In this document: piece after piece, positions 19,600 through 26,947 of the stretch
Numbering within the stretch: position 1 is the first letter of the stretch
Layout: the number at the start of each line of letters is the position of its first letter
Assembly: GCF_000745215.1 (NCBI RefSeq)
Contig: NZ_JQNK01000002.1
Location: forward strand, 62,001-126,000
Reading direction: 5' to 3'
From: Methylosinus sp. PW1
Lineage (GTDB): Bacteria; Pseudomonadota; Alphaproteobacteria; Rhizobiales; Beijerinckiaceae
Length of the DNA: 64,000 nucleotides
Notes under the pieces: generated by a model
What the model saw: the letters and a program-made list of their open reading frames with translations, nothing else
Database searches by the model: none
Told to the model about the DNA's origin: nothing
Translations under genes and position numbers: made by a program

Positions 19600-21033
19600 A
19601 TGTCGTTCTCAACCGCCCTCGCGCATCACTTCCTGCCGGAAACCATCCTCGCCCTCGGCGTATTGGCGCTGATTCTCATCGGCGCCTGGCGCGGGACGCG
19701 CGCCTTCGGTCTCGTCAACGAGCTCGCGGCGGGGCTGCTCGGCCTCGCCATTCTGGCGCTGTTCTTCGGCCAGACGTCGGAAGCCTCGCTCTTCGAGGGC
19801 GCCTTCGTCGATGACGCTTTCGCGCGCTTCGTCAAAGTGCTCACGCTGATCGGCTCGCTCGTCACAATATTGATGTCGCGCGACTATCTGCAGCGCGCCA
19901 AGCTCGGCAATTTCGAGTTTCCGGTGCTGGTGGTGCTGTCGACGATCGGCATGCTGCTGCTCGTTTCGGCGGATAATCTCATCGCGCTCTATCTCGGCAT
20001 AGAGCTGATGTCGCTGGCGCTCTATGTCGTCGCCGCCTTCGACCGCGACGACGCCCGCGCCTCCGAGGCCGGTCTCAAATATTTCGTGCTCGGCGCTCTC
20101 TCCTCCGGCATGCTGCTCTATGGCGCCTCGCTGCTCTACGGCTTCTCGGGGACCATCTCCTTCGACGGCATCGCCAAGGCGATCACCGGCGCGCCGTCGC
20201 TCGGCGTGATCTTCGGACTCGTCTTCGTGCTGGCCGGCCTCGCCTTCAAAATGTCGGCCGCGCCCTTCCATATGTGGACGCCGGACGTCTATGAGGGCGC
20301 GCCGACGCCCGTCACCGCCTTTTTCGCCTCGGCGCCGAAAATGGCCGCCGTCGCCATCACGGCGCGCATCGTCGTCACCGCCTTCCCCGGCATTGTCGCG
20401 CAATGGCAGCAGATCATCATCTTCCTCGCCATCGCCTCCATGCTGCTCGGCTCCTTTGCGGCGATCGGCCAGACCAGCATCAAGCGGCTGATGGCCTATT
20501 CTTCGATCGGCCATATGGGCTTCGCCCTTGTCGGCCTCGCGGCGGGCAATGAGGCGGGCGTGCGCGGCGTCGCCATCTATCTCGCCATTTATCTGGTGAT
20601 GACGCTCGGCGCCTTCGCCGCCATTCTGCAGATGCGCGTCGAGGGTCGCCCAGTCGAGAAGATTTCCGATCTCTCGGGTCTTTCGCGCAACAATGGGACG
20701 GCGGCCTTCTTCCTCGCAATGCTGATGTTCTCGCTCGCGGGCGTGCCGCCGCTCGCCGGCTTCTTCGCGAAATATTACGTGCTGCTGGCGGCGGTGGACG
20801 CCGGGCTCTATCCGCTCGCCATCATGGGCGTGCTGGCGAGCGCGATCTCCGCCTTCTATTATTTGCGCGTCGTCAAGGTGATCTATTTCGACGAGCCGGC
20901 GCCGGCTTTCGACCAATCGCCTCTGTCGCTGCGCGCGGTGCTCGCGGTCTCGACCGTGTTCCTGCTCGGCTTCTGGCTCTATCCGGCTCCCGTGGTCGAG
21001 GCCGCGACGGCCGCCGCCAAGTCGCTGTTCTGA
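19600..21033 (+). CDS. nuoN: NADH-quinone oxidoreductase subunit N
   Basis: The ND2-type antiporter-like subunit, 477 aa, last of the complex I operon. It has LGIELMSLALYVVAAFDR (Glu in helix 5), LAFKMSAAPFHMWTPDVYEGAPTPVTAFFASAPKMAAVA (Lys of helix 7) and SIKRLMAYSSIGHMGFALVGLAAG. The ATG at 19600 gives MSFSTALAHHFLPE; earlier in-frame starts overlap the end of nuoM. Only 5 bp separate it from birA, so the transcript probably continues. Confidence 0.97.
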   Translation: MSFSTALAHHFLPETILALGVLALILIGAWRGTRAFGLVNELAAGLLGLAILALFFGQTSEASLFEGAFVDDAFARFVKVLTLIGSLVTILMSRDYLQRAKLGNFEFPVLVVLSTIGMLLLVSADNLIALYLGIELMSLALYVVAAFDRDDARASEAGLKYFVLGALSSGMLLYGASLLYGFSGTISFDGIAKAITGAPSLGVIFGLVFVLAGLAFKMSAAPFHMWTPDVYEGAPTPVTAFFASAPKMAAVAITARIVVTAFPGIVAQWQQIIIFLAIASMLLGSFAAIGQTSIKRLMAYSSIGHMGFALVGLAAGNEAGVRGVAIYLAIYLVMTLGAFAAILQMRVEGRPVEKISDLSGLSRNNGTAAFFLAMLMFSLAGVPPLAGFFAKYYVLLAAVDAGLYPLAIMGVLASAISAFYYLRVVKVIYFDEPAPAFDQSPLSLRAVLAVSTVFLLGFWLYPAPVVEAATAAAKSLF

Positions 21034-21038
21034 GCCCG

Positions 21039-21842
21039 ATGGAGGGCGCGAGGCTCGGCGACCGCGCGCTCTCGCGCGGGGTTCGTCTCGAGATTTACGA
21101 CGAAATCGACTCGACCAATGACGAAGCCAAGCGTCGAGCCGAGTCGGGCGACCCTGGTCCCTTGTGGATCGTCGCCGCACGCCAGACCAAGGGGCGTGGC
21201 CGCCTCGGCCGCAATTGGAGCTCGATCGAGGGAAATCTCCACGCGAGCCTGCTCGTCTCCGGCTTCGGCCCGGCGGCGCTGGCGCCGCAGCTCGGCTTCG
21301 CCGCAGGCCTCGCGACGATCTCCGCTTTGATCGAGGCGACCGGCGCCGCCGAAAGGCTCGCGCTCAAATGGCCCAATGACGTGCTGCTCGACGGCGAGAA
21401 GCTGGCGGGCATTCTTCTCGAGGGCGTCCAGCCTGCGGGGCAGGGGGCGCCCTTCGGCTGCGTCATCGGCATAGGGGTAAATTGCGTCGCCGCGCCGGCC
21501 GATCTTCCTTACCCGGCGAGCGATTTGTCGCGATTGGGCGGTCCTTCGGCCGGCGCCCTGCTTGCTTTGCTCTCCGACAAAATGGAGGAGACGTTGGCCC
21601 TTTGGGCGGGCGGCTCCGGCTTCGCGGCGCTTCGCGAGCGCTGGCTCGACCATGCGGCGGGATTGGGCGGGGAGATCGAGGCGCGTCTTCCGCGCGAGAC
21701 GGTCTCCGGACGATTCGAGACCATAGACGCCGACGGGCGCCTCATTATTTCGACCCGCAGCGGCCGTCGCGCCATAGAAGCGGGAGACATCTTCTTGCCG
21801 GCCCTCGCGGCGGCCCGGCCCGAGCCGGAGCGTGGCCGATGA
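21039..21842 (+). CDS. birA: Biotin-[acetyl-CoA-carboxylase] ligase
   Basis: Class I biotin protein ligase, 267 aa, attaching biotin to the carboxylase carrier protein. The catalytic domain shows EIDSTNDEAKRRA, the biotinyl-AMP loop KGRGRLGRNW, and KWPNDVLLDGEKLAGILLEG with the essential Lys; a C-terminal SH3-like domain follows. There is no N-terminal DNA-binding domain, so it is not a repressor of the E. coli BirA type. Its stop overlaps the RNase J start by 4 bp. Confidence 0.95.
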   Translation: MEGARLGDRALSRGVRLEIYDEIDSTNDEAKRRAESGDPGPLWIVAARQTKGRGRLGRNWSSIEGNLHASLLVSGFGPAALAPQLGFAAGLATISALIEATGAAERLALKWPNDVLLDGEKLAGILLEGVQPAGQGAPFGCVIGIGVNCVAAPADLPYPASDLSRLGGPSAGALLALLSDKMEETLALWAGGSGFAALRERWLDHAAGLGGEIEARLPRETVSGRFETIDADGRLIISTRSGRRAIEAGDIFLPALAAARPEPERGR

Positions 21843-23509
21843 ATGAGGAAGTGAGCGAATTCGTCTTTGCGCCTTTGGGCGGTCTCGGCGAGATCGGCAT
21901 GAACGCCGCTCTCTACGGTTTCGGCCCGCCGAAGACGCGCAAATGGCTGATGGTCGATTGCGGCCTCGCCTTTCCCGGCCCGGAGCTGCCCGGCGTCGAT
22001 CTCTTGATGCCCGACGTCACTTTCGTCGAGAAGATCCGCCGCGATCTCGTCGGGCTGGTGATCACCCACGCCCATGAGGATCACATTGGCGCGCTCTCCT
22101 TCCTCTGGCCCAAGCTCGGCTGCACCGTCTATACGACGCGTTTTGCCGCGAGCCTGCTGGAGGCGCGCCGCCTGCAGGAGGCGGGCTCGCCCAATATAAA
22201 GGTCGTCACCGTGGCGACGGGCCAGCGCCTCGATATCGGCCCCTTCGACATAGAATTCGTCGCCGTCGCGCATTCGATTCCCGAGGCCAATGCGCTGGCG
22301 ATCCGCACGCCGGCCGGCCTCGCGATCCACACGGGCGACTGGAAGATCGACCCCGAGCCCGGCGTCGGCCATCGCATCGACGCCGCGCGGCTGACGGCGC
22401 TCGGCGACGAGGGCGTCGACGCGCTCATCTGCGATTCCACCAATATTCTGCGCGAGGGCGACAGCTTCTCCGAGAGCGATGTCGCGCAGACGCTGCGCAA
22501 GCTCATCGGCGACGCCAAGGAGCGCGTGCTGGTGACGACCTTCGCCTCCAATGTCGCGCGCATCCGCGCCGTGGCGGAGGCGGCGCAGGCGGCCGGGCGC
22601 AGCGTCGTCGTCGCCGGCCGCGCCATGGAGCGCGTGATTCAGGTGTCGCGCGAATGCGGCTTTCTCGACGGCCTGCCGCCATTTCTCTCGCTCGACATGT
22701 TCACGGCCCTGCCGCGCGACAAGATCGTGGTGCTGGCGACCGGCAGTCAGGGCGAGCCGCGCGCGGCCATGGCCCGCGTCGCCGAGAAGGAGCATCCGGT
22801 CATCAAGCTCGCGTCCGGCGATACGGTCATTTTCTCCTCGCGCGCCATTCCCGGCAATACGCGCGAGGTGCATCGGGTCGTCAACAAGCTCTGCGACCAG
22901 GGCGTCGAGGTCATTACCGATCACGACCATCTCGTCCATTGCTCCGGCCATCCGCGCCGCGGCGAGGTCGCGCAGCTCTATGATTGGGTGCGGCCGCGCA
23001 TATCGGTGCCGGCGCATGGCGAAGGGCATCATCTCTCCGTCCATGCCGCCTTCGCCAAGAGCAAGGGAGTCGAGACGACGATCAGCGCCCGCAATGGCGA
23101 CATCGTGCGCCTGTTTCCGGGCGCGCCGGCCATTGTCGGCAAGGCGCCGACCGGCCGCCTGCTGAAGGACGGCGACGTGCTCGTCTCCGAGGATGACGGC
23201 GCGGTGCGCGAGCGCGCGCGGCTGAGCTTTTCCGGCGTGGTGTCGCTGGCGCTCGCCATCGACAAGCGCGGCGATCTCGTCGGCGATCCCGATGTGCTGA
23301 TCTCCGGCCTGCCGAAGAAGGGGCGCGACGGCGCGGATATGGGCGAGGTGGTGGACGACGCCATCTTCCGCACCTTCGACAATCTGCCGCGGCAGAAGCG
23401 GCGGGATTTCGACGCCGCCGCGACGGCGGTAGAGCGCGCCGTGCGGGCCAGCGTCAATGCGGTGTGGGGCAAGAAACCGCAAGTGCATGTATTGATCATC
23501 GAGGCGTGA
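21839..23509 (+). CDS. rnj: Ribonuclease J
   Basis: Metallo-beta-lactamase-fold RNase with beta-CASP domain, 556 aa, for mRNA turnover and rRNA 5' maturation. The zinc site is in VITHAHEDHIGALSFLW, with VAVAHSIPEANALAIRTPAGLAIHTGDWKIDP further on; the beta-CASP part has CDSTNILREGDSFSE, and SGHPRRGE and PAHGEGHHL provide C-terminal motifs. The start at 21839 gives MNEEVSEFVFAPLGGLGEIGMN, the normal N-terminus, and overlaps the birA stop. Confidence 0.95.
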   Translation: MNEEVSEFVFAPLGGLGEIGMNAALYGFGPPKTRKWLMVDCGLAFPGPELPGVDLLMPDVTFVEKIRRDLVGLVITHAHEDHIGALSFLWPKLGCTVYTTRFAASLLEARRLQEAGSPNIKVVTVATGQRLDIGPFDIEFVAVAHSIPEANALAIRTPAGLAIHTGDWKIDPEPGVGHRIDAARLTALGDEGVDALICDSTNILREGDSFSESDVAQTLRKLIGDAKERVLVTTFASNVARIRAVAEAAQAAGRSVVVAGRAMERVIQVSRECGFLDGLPPFLSLDMFTALPRDKIVVLATGSQGEPRAAMARVAEKEHPVIKLASGDTVIFSSRAIPGNTREVHRVVNKLCDQGVEVITDHDHLVHCSGHPRRGEVAQLYDWVRPRISVPAHGEGHHLSVHAAFAKSKGVETTISARNGDIVRLFPGAPAIVGKAPTGRLLKDGDVLVSEDDGAVRERARLSFSGVVSLALAIDKRGDLVGDPDVLISGLPKKGRDGADMGEVVDDAIFRTFDNLPRQKRRDFDAAATAVERAVRASVNAVWGKKPQVHVLIIEA

Positions 23510-23549
23510 TGACGCATTTAGGTCTCTGGAGAAATTTCAGGGAAACGTC

Positions 23550-23954
23550 ATGATCGGACGCTTGAATCATGTGGCCATCGCCGTCTCGGACCTCGCGGCG
23601 GCGACGGCGACATATAAAAATACGCTCGGCGCCAAGGTCTCCGAGCCGGAGTCTCTTCCCGAGCACGGCGTCACGGTCGTTTTCGTCGAGCTGCCCAACA
23701 CCAAGATCGAGCTGCTGCAGCCGCTCGGCGAAGGATCGCCGATCGCCGGCTTCGTCGCCAAAAATCCGGCCGGCGGCATTCATCATCTCTGCTATGAGGT
23801 GGATGATATTCTGACGGCGCGCGACCAGCTGAAAGCCGCCGGCGCGCGCGTGCTGGGCGATGGCGAGCCGAAGATCGGCGCCCATGGCAAGCCGGTGCTC
23901 TTCCTGCATCCGAAGGATTTCAACGGGGCCTTGGTGGAGCTCGAGCAGGCCTGA
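23550..23954 (+). CDS. mce: Methylmalonyl-CoA epimerase
   Basis: Glyoxalase-fold enzyme interconverting (R)- and (S)-methylmalonyl-CoA in propionyl-CoA metabolism, 134 aa. The metal ligands are in LNHVAIAVSDL (His), TKIELLQPLG (Glu), GGIHHLCYEVDDI (His) and GALVELEQ (Glu). It sits in the conserved birA-rnj-mce-DUF1467 order of Hyphomicrobiales. A short GGGCC-GAAA-GGCCC hairpin at 23963-23976 lies just after its stop. Confidence 0.93.
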   Translation: MIGRLNHVAIAVSDLAAATATYKNTLGAKVSEPESLPEHGVTVVFVELPNTKIELLQPLGEGSPIAGFVAKNPAGGIHHLCYEVDDILTARDQLKAAGARVLGDGEPKIGAHGKPVLFLHPKDFNGALVELEQA

Positions 23955-24000
23955 ACGAGCGAGGGCCGAAAGGCCCGGCGCGAGGTCGAGGAGCGCGGAT

Positions 24001-24234
24001 TTGCCATTTACGACGCCGCTCGCCGTAGCGATCTACCTCACGATATGGTGGATCGTGCTGTTCGCGATTCTTCCTTTCGGCGTTCGCTCCTCGGAAGAGG
24101 AGGGCGACACGCCGGCGGGAGGGGATCCGGGCGCGCCCGTGGCGCCCAAGCTGTGGATAAAAGCCGTCGCGACGACGATCGTCTCGGCGATCTTGTTCTG
24201 GCTCTTCGTGCTCTATGTGAAATGGATGGCCTGA
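24001..24234 (+). CDS. DUF1467 family membrane protein
   Basis: A 77-aa protein with two membrane helices (AVAIYLTIWWIVLFAILPFGV and AVATTIVSAILFWLFVLYV) separated by an acidic, glycine-rich loop. The N-terminal TPLAVAIYLTIWWIVLFAILPFGVRS is the DUF1467 signature. The TTG at 24001 is preferred because GAGGAG lies 8 bp upstream and longer readings overlap mce. Function unknown; in related genomes it follows mce and usually precedes proS, but here a tRNA and an integrated island follow. Confidence 0.85.
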   Translation: MPFTTPLAVAIYLTIWWIVLFAILPFGVRSSEEEGDTPAGGDPGAPVAPKLWIKAVATTIVSAILFWLFVLYVKWMA

Positions 24235-24362
24235 GGAGCGATCCGCTCACGATCCGCTCGAGCCGGGGTTGACCGGCCCCTCGCCAACAGGTAGGGGTCG
24301 AGCCGCCGGGGTCACGACGAACCGCGCGGGCGCGCCCTGCGGTTTCGAAGCGGCATTCCAGC

Positions 24363-24438
24363 GAGCGCGTAGCTCAGTCGGTAGAGCATCTGACTTTTAA
24401 TCAGAGGGTCATGGGTTCGAGTCCCATCGCGCTCACCA
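24363..24438 (+). tRNA. tRNA-Lys (anticodon TTT)
   Basis: Complete cloverleaf: acceptor GAGCGCG pairs with CGCGCTC, D-arm GCTCAGTCGGTAGAGC, anticodon stem-loop TCTGA-CTTTTAA-TCAGA (anticodon TTT), T-arm with GTTCGAGT, discriminator A and encoded CCA. Its 3' 47 bp recur at 38099-38145, marking it as the integration site of the island to its right; the functional tRNA was kept intact at this end. Confidence 0.98.
24392..24438 (+). other. attL: 47-bp direct repeat inside tRNA-Lys
   Basis: Positions 24392-24438, from the anticodon stem to the CCA end of tRNA-Lys, are identical to 38099-38145. The match stops sharply on both sides (T versus A on the left, T versus C on the right). This is the classic att duplication of a tyrosine integrase that uses a tRNA 3' end. 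Confidence 0.93.
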
Positions 24439-24496
24439 TTTAAATCAATAGCTTATGTAGCTATTGGCAAGGGTGAGGATAGAGTCTGGGGCGCTA

Positions 24497-24516
24497 TGTC
24501 GCCACCATGTCGCCAC
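24497..24516 (+). repeat. Left copy of island-end 20-bp repeat (putative integrase arm site)
   Basis: TGTCGCCACCATGTCGCCAC, which is two TGTCGCCAC 9-mers with an 11-bp period, lies 58 bp inside the left end. The identical 20 bp in the same orientation is at 37963-37982 near the right end. It is probably an arm-type integrase-binding site, by analogy with paired short repeats in P4/lambda-type att regions. Confidence 0.7.
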
Positions 24517-24612
24517 GGGCGAGGAAATCGCCGTGTCGATCGTCGCCGCATTGCCACCGTGGACTGCCAATGCGAGCGCGACGTTGAAAGCCTCATGCCC
24601 CGGAGAACGGCG

Positions 24613-24888
24613 CTACTTCACCGGTAGGGTGCGCCGATCGGTTGAAAAGATTTCAAAGATGCGCGAACTCGTTTTTTCGCCCACGGCCGCCTCGGCGAAT
24701 GGGATGGACTTTGCCTCGGCCCCGCCGTGCAAGGCGAATCGTCCAACGATGTCCTCGAACGCTTGGAAGGCGTGGGTCCTCTGGTCTGGCGTCAACCAGT
24801 TGTGTGATTCGAGCCGTCGGGCCAGGGCACGAAAGGCTCTGCCAAGCTTACCAGTTGCCTCTGCAACGATTTCTTGAAGTTTCCCCAT
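24613..24888 (-). CDS. Hypothetical protein, overlapping ORF of cargo cluster
   Basis: A 91-aa ORF, no recognised family. It starts MGKLQEIVAEATGKLGRAFRALARRLE, an amphipathic helical pattern, then NWLTPDQRTHAFQAFEDIVGRFALHG. It overlaps the 3' end of the preceding gene by 97 bp in another frame, which is long for real overlapping genes; a later start or a purely chance ORF is possible. It has a plausible protein-like composition and is the last member of the minus-strand cluster, 174 bp from attL. Doubtful but worth keeping. Confidence 0.4.
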   Translation of the reverse strand: MGKLQEIVAEATGKLGRAFRALARRLESHNWLTPDQRTHAFQAFEDIVGRFALHGGAEAKSIPFAEAAVGEKTSSRIFEIFSTDRRTLPVK

Positions 24889-25283
24889 ACCTCTCCATGA
24901 TACGGATTGTCCGGTAGCTGGGGATCAAAGCCGACCAATAGCCCTTTTTGACGAAGCGTTTCGGCGCTGAAGCGCACTGCGCCTATCCATGGGGGCGAGG
25001 CGACGAACGTTCTCGCGTCGACCCCGGCCTCCTCAATTAAGCGTTGAAGGTCGACAGACATACCGCCATTTTTTTCAGTGGACTGCTGAAACGCAATCGT
25101 CGAGGGGCGCTTCTTGCCGAGCTTCTCGTCGTAGACGAGTTGATGCTCGGCGATACGCCTTATTACACCGTCATCGGGATGTATGCCGGGATGGTCGTGA
25201 GGGACAACGTGTCCATCCTCGTCACGCGGCGGAAGATCGAGTGTCAACCGTGTCCCCCGATAAGTCTGCAAGCCAGTGTGCAA
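24792..25283 (-). CDS. Hypothetical protein of TIGR04255 cargo cluster
   Basis: A 163-aa soluble protein of unknown function. It contains DGVIRRIAEHQLVYDEKLGKKRPSTIAFQQS, then GGMSVDLQRLIEEAG and GFDPQLPDNPYHGEVWGNFKK. From memory this pattern (RRI..., ...SxAF, ...MSVDL, DPLPxNPxH...V.G) recurs in small unnamed proteins of other bacteria, so it looks like a real family without a name. Its start overlaps the upstream gene by 62 bp; an internal TTG start would shorten the overlap. It probably shares a transcript with the TIGR04255 gene. No catalytic signature was identified. Confidence 0.65.
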   Translation of the reverse strand: MHTGLQTYRGTRLTLDLPPRDEDGHVVPHDHPGIHPDDGVIRRIAEHQLVYDEKLGKKRPSTIAFQQSTEKNGGMSVDLQRLIEEAGVDARTFVASPPWIGAVRFSAETLRQKGLLVGFDPQLPDNPYHGEVWGNFKKSLQRQLVSLAEPFVPWPDGSNHTTG

Positions 25284-25734
25284 CGATCGTAAAATCGGTC
25301 GTCAGATTGAACTCTTCGCCGTCCTCCGGCGTCAACCTACTACACCGCCATGCATGAACTTTGTTGGGCCGTATGACATGAAGCTCTATGTCAGTGTCAC
25401 CAGTGTGCCATTCGACTTGAAGGTCGCCGTTAATACCGGGGACGATTTGCGGCAACGCCGAAATGTCGGTTGGGCAAACGGAATTGAGCATATTGAGCGC
25501 GAAATTCGCATTGGAAAATGCAACGGGTATCGCGCAATAGCCATCCCAACCGAAGGGAAGTTTGCAAAGCTCATCGAGTCGATCTGTCACTGGGCTGGTC
25601 CAGCTGTGTGACAGTTCACGCAGATATCGGGACGAAAAAGCAGGGTGGGTCGAGACGCGCGCAGGTGTCGCCGTACGAAAGGGACCTGAAAACGCGACCG
25701 TAGATTCGCGGGGTTTCATCTCACCCTCTCCCAA
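25222..25734 (-). CDS. Hypothetical protein with WDGY motif, cargo cluster
   Basis: A 170-aa protein of unknown function. The central segment LDELCKLPFGWDGYCAIPVAFSNANFALNMLNSV has the 'lP.gWDGygA.p.s..a...a..fl' pattern seen in many small uncharacterised proteins of accessory islands. It continues with alternating hydrophobic strands (GDLQVEWHTGDTDIELHVIRPNKVHAWRCSR), suggesting a beta-sheet domain. It overlaps the TIGR04255 gene by 19 bp and the next gene by 62 bp, so the three are very likely co-translated. No signal peptide or membrane segment. Confidence 0.7.
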   Translation of the reverse strand: MGEGEMKPRESTVAFSGPFRTATPARVSTHPAFSSRYLRELSHSWTSPVTDRLDELCKLPFGWDGYCAIPVAFSNANFALNMLNSVCPTDISALPQIVPGINGDLQVEWHTGDTDIELHVIRPNKVHAWRCSRLTPEDGEEFNLTTDFTIVAHWLADLSGDTVDTRSSAA

Positions 25735-26537
25735 ACGTTGTGCGCGGAATCGGTGGTGATCGACGCGAACTCGGTCCCTATCACCTCACGACCGTATTTC
25801 AAAAAACTGATTGCTGCGTCAATCGATTGCTCCGAAGGAGCGCCTCGCACGGTGAGGTTCAGGTCAATTGTTCCTCCGCCTTTGGGATCGCGTGCGTAAT
25901 TCATTTCGCAGCTCAAGCGACCAACAGGCTGATTATTTTGAGCATCAAACAGCACCCTTCGGGTGACGCACGTGATATCGTTTGGCTCGTCGAAAAAGTC
26001 GACAAAGCGAAGCCAGTCTCCAATTTTTTGGAGGCCATCATTCGGGCAAATCCGAATTTGATTGATGTATGAGATTTCAGCTTGATTACACATCAATCGC
26101 TGTGGTTCAAGTTGATTGAAGTATGCCTCAAGGGTTCGAAGCTCTTTTTCAAACGAGAAAATCATTTTCTCAAAGCGAGGATATTCGTTCGTCTTGTCTC
26201 CCACCTTGCGCCAGTTGTGCAAAAGGCGATCGATCTGAAACTGAATAAGTTGCTCCTTCGACGGAGAGACGAACCAAAATCGATCGTGCTGAGCACCTGT
26301 CACCAGTCCGAACTGCAAACCTCTAGCAGGACCAGAACGGCCGAACACTTCGAAAGTCGGTGGCAGCGCCTGTGTCTCTTCGACGAACGGATATTCCGAT
26401 CTAAAAAGCTGCCACACCTCGGTAGCCAGTATCTGCTTGTATTCCCGAGCGGGCTCAAACTGGACTCCAAGGACCACCTCATTCAGGGGTGGACTCTTGA
26501 AATCGGGCAGGTGTTCGGGGCGAGACGTGTCAGACAT
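25716..26537 (-). CDS. TIGR04255 family protein
   Basis: A 273-aa protein with the TIGR04255 N-terminal signature, here KSPPLNEVVLGVQFEPAREYK, followed by an alpha/beta body and a C-terminal strand-rich region (GGTIDLNLTVRGAP, then DAAISFLKYGREVIGTEFASIT). The family is widespread, mostly accessory, and has no established function. It is the first gene of a minus-strand cluster of four ORFs at the left end of the island. The ATG at 26537 is chosen over the one at 26546 because a TATAAT at 26550-26545 overlaps the upstream ATG, placing a transcript start almost on the second; this is tentative. Confidence 0.82.
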   Translation of the reverse strand: MSDTSRPEHLPDFKSPPLNEVVLGVQFEPAREYKQILATEVWQLFRSEYPFVEETQALPPTFEVFGRSGPARGLQFGLVTGAQHDRFWFVSPSKEQLIQFQIDRLLHNWRKVGDKTNEYPRFEKMIFSFEKELRTLEAYFNQLEPQRLMCNQAEISYINQIRICPNDGLQKIGDWLRFVDFFDEPNDITCVTRRVLFDAQNNQPVGRLSCEMNYARDPKGGGTIDLNLTVRGAPSEQSIDAAISFLKYGREVIGTEFASITTDSAHNVWERVR

Positions 26538-26947
26538 GATAAACATTATATGGTGTCGTTACGAAAATTCCATGGCGGCTTTAACTTAGCAGCTCGATCT
26601 TACGCGAAAATTGTCAAATCTGACAAGAACGGTTTCCGGGAAGTTCGCCCGCCAACAGCCTTTTGCGACCAGGAGTAGCGGCCGTGTCAGATTGCGGTCG
26701 AAACGAGGATTCCATTCGCCCGGGCGACCGTCGTTCAGTTGGTCGAACGGGTCCCTACTTTCGAAATTCGGCGACCGGGGCGGGCGCAGAGCCCCGTCGA
26801 GAAACCGTGTCGGCGGCCCTTTATGCCTCTTTTCCGGGTATGGAGTCTCTAGCTCTCGGAGCGAGCGCCGAACGAAAGTGCAACCGTATTACGGAATGTT
26901 AACCATGTCTCCCAATAGTGGCGCTGACGCTACTGGGGGTTTTGATT
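26538..26947. other. Intergenic region between cargo cluster and outer-membrane protein gene
   Basis: About 400 bp with no gene I can support; short ORFs on both strands lack protein-like patterns. The left end holds the minus-strand TATAAT (26545-26550) of the TIGR04255 cluster. The right end holds the leader of the outer-membrane protein gene, including an imperfect hairpin at 26911-26937. Confidence 0.6.
26911..26937 (+). promoter_or_regulatory. Leader hairpin covering part of a ribosome binding site
   Basis: CCCA-A-TAGTG (26911-26920) can pair with CGCTA-C-TGGG (26928-26937) around a seven-base loop, nine pairs with one mismatch and one G-U. The 3' arm takes in TGGG of the TGGGGG sequence that serves as Shine-Dalgarno 8 bp before the ATG at 26948. 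Possible translational control; inferred from sequence only. Confidence 0.35.

Noticed and set aside
24464..24877. 137-aa plus-strand ORF at the island's left end
   Set aside because: It covers the arm repeat and is antisense to the better-supported minus-strand cluster; composition is not convincing.
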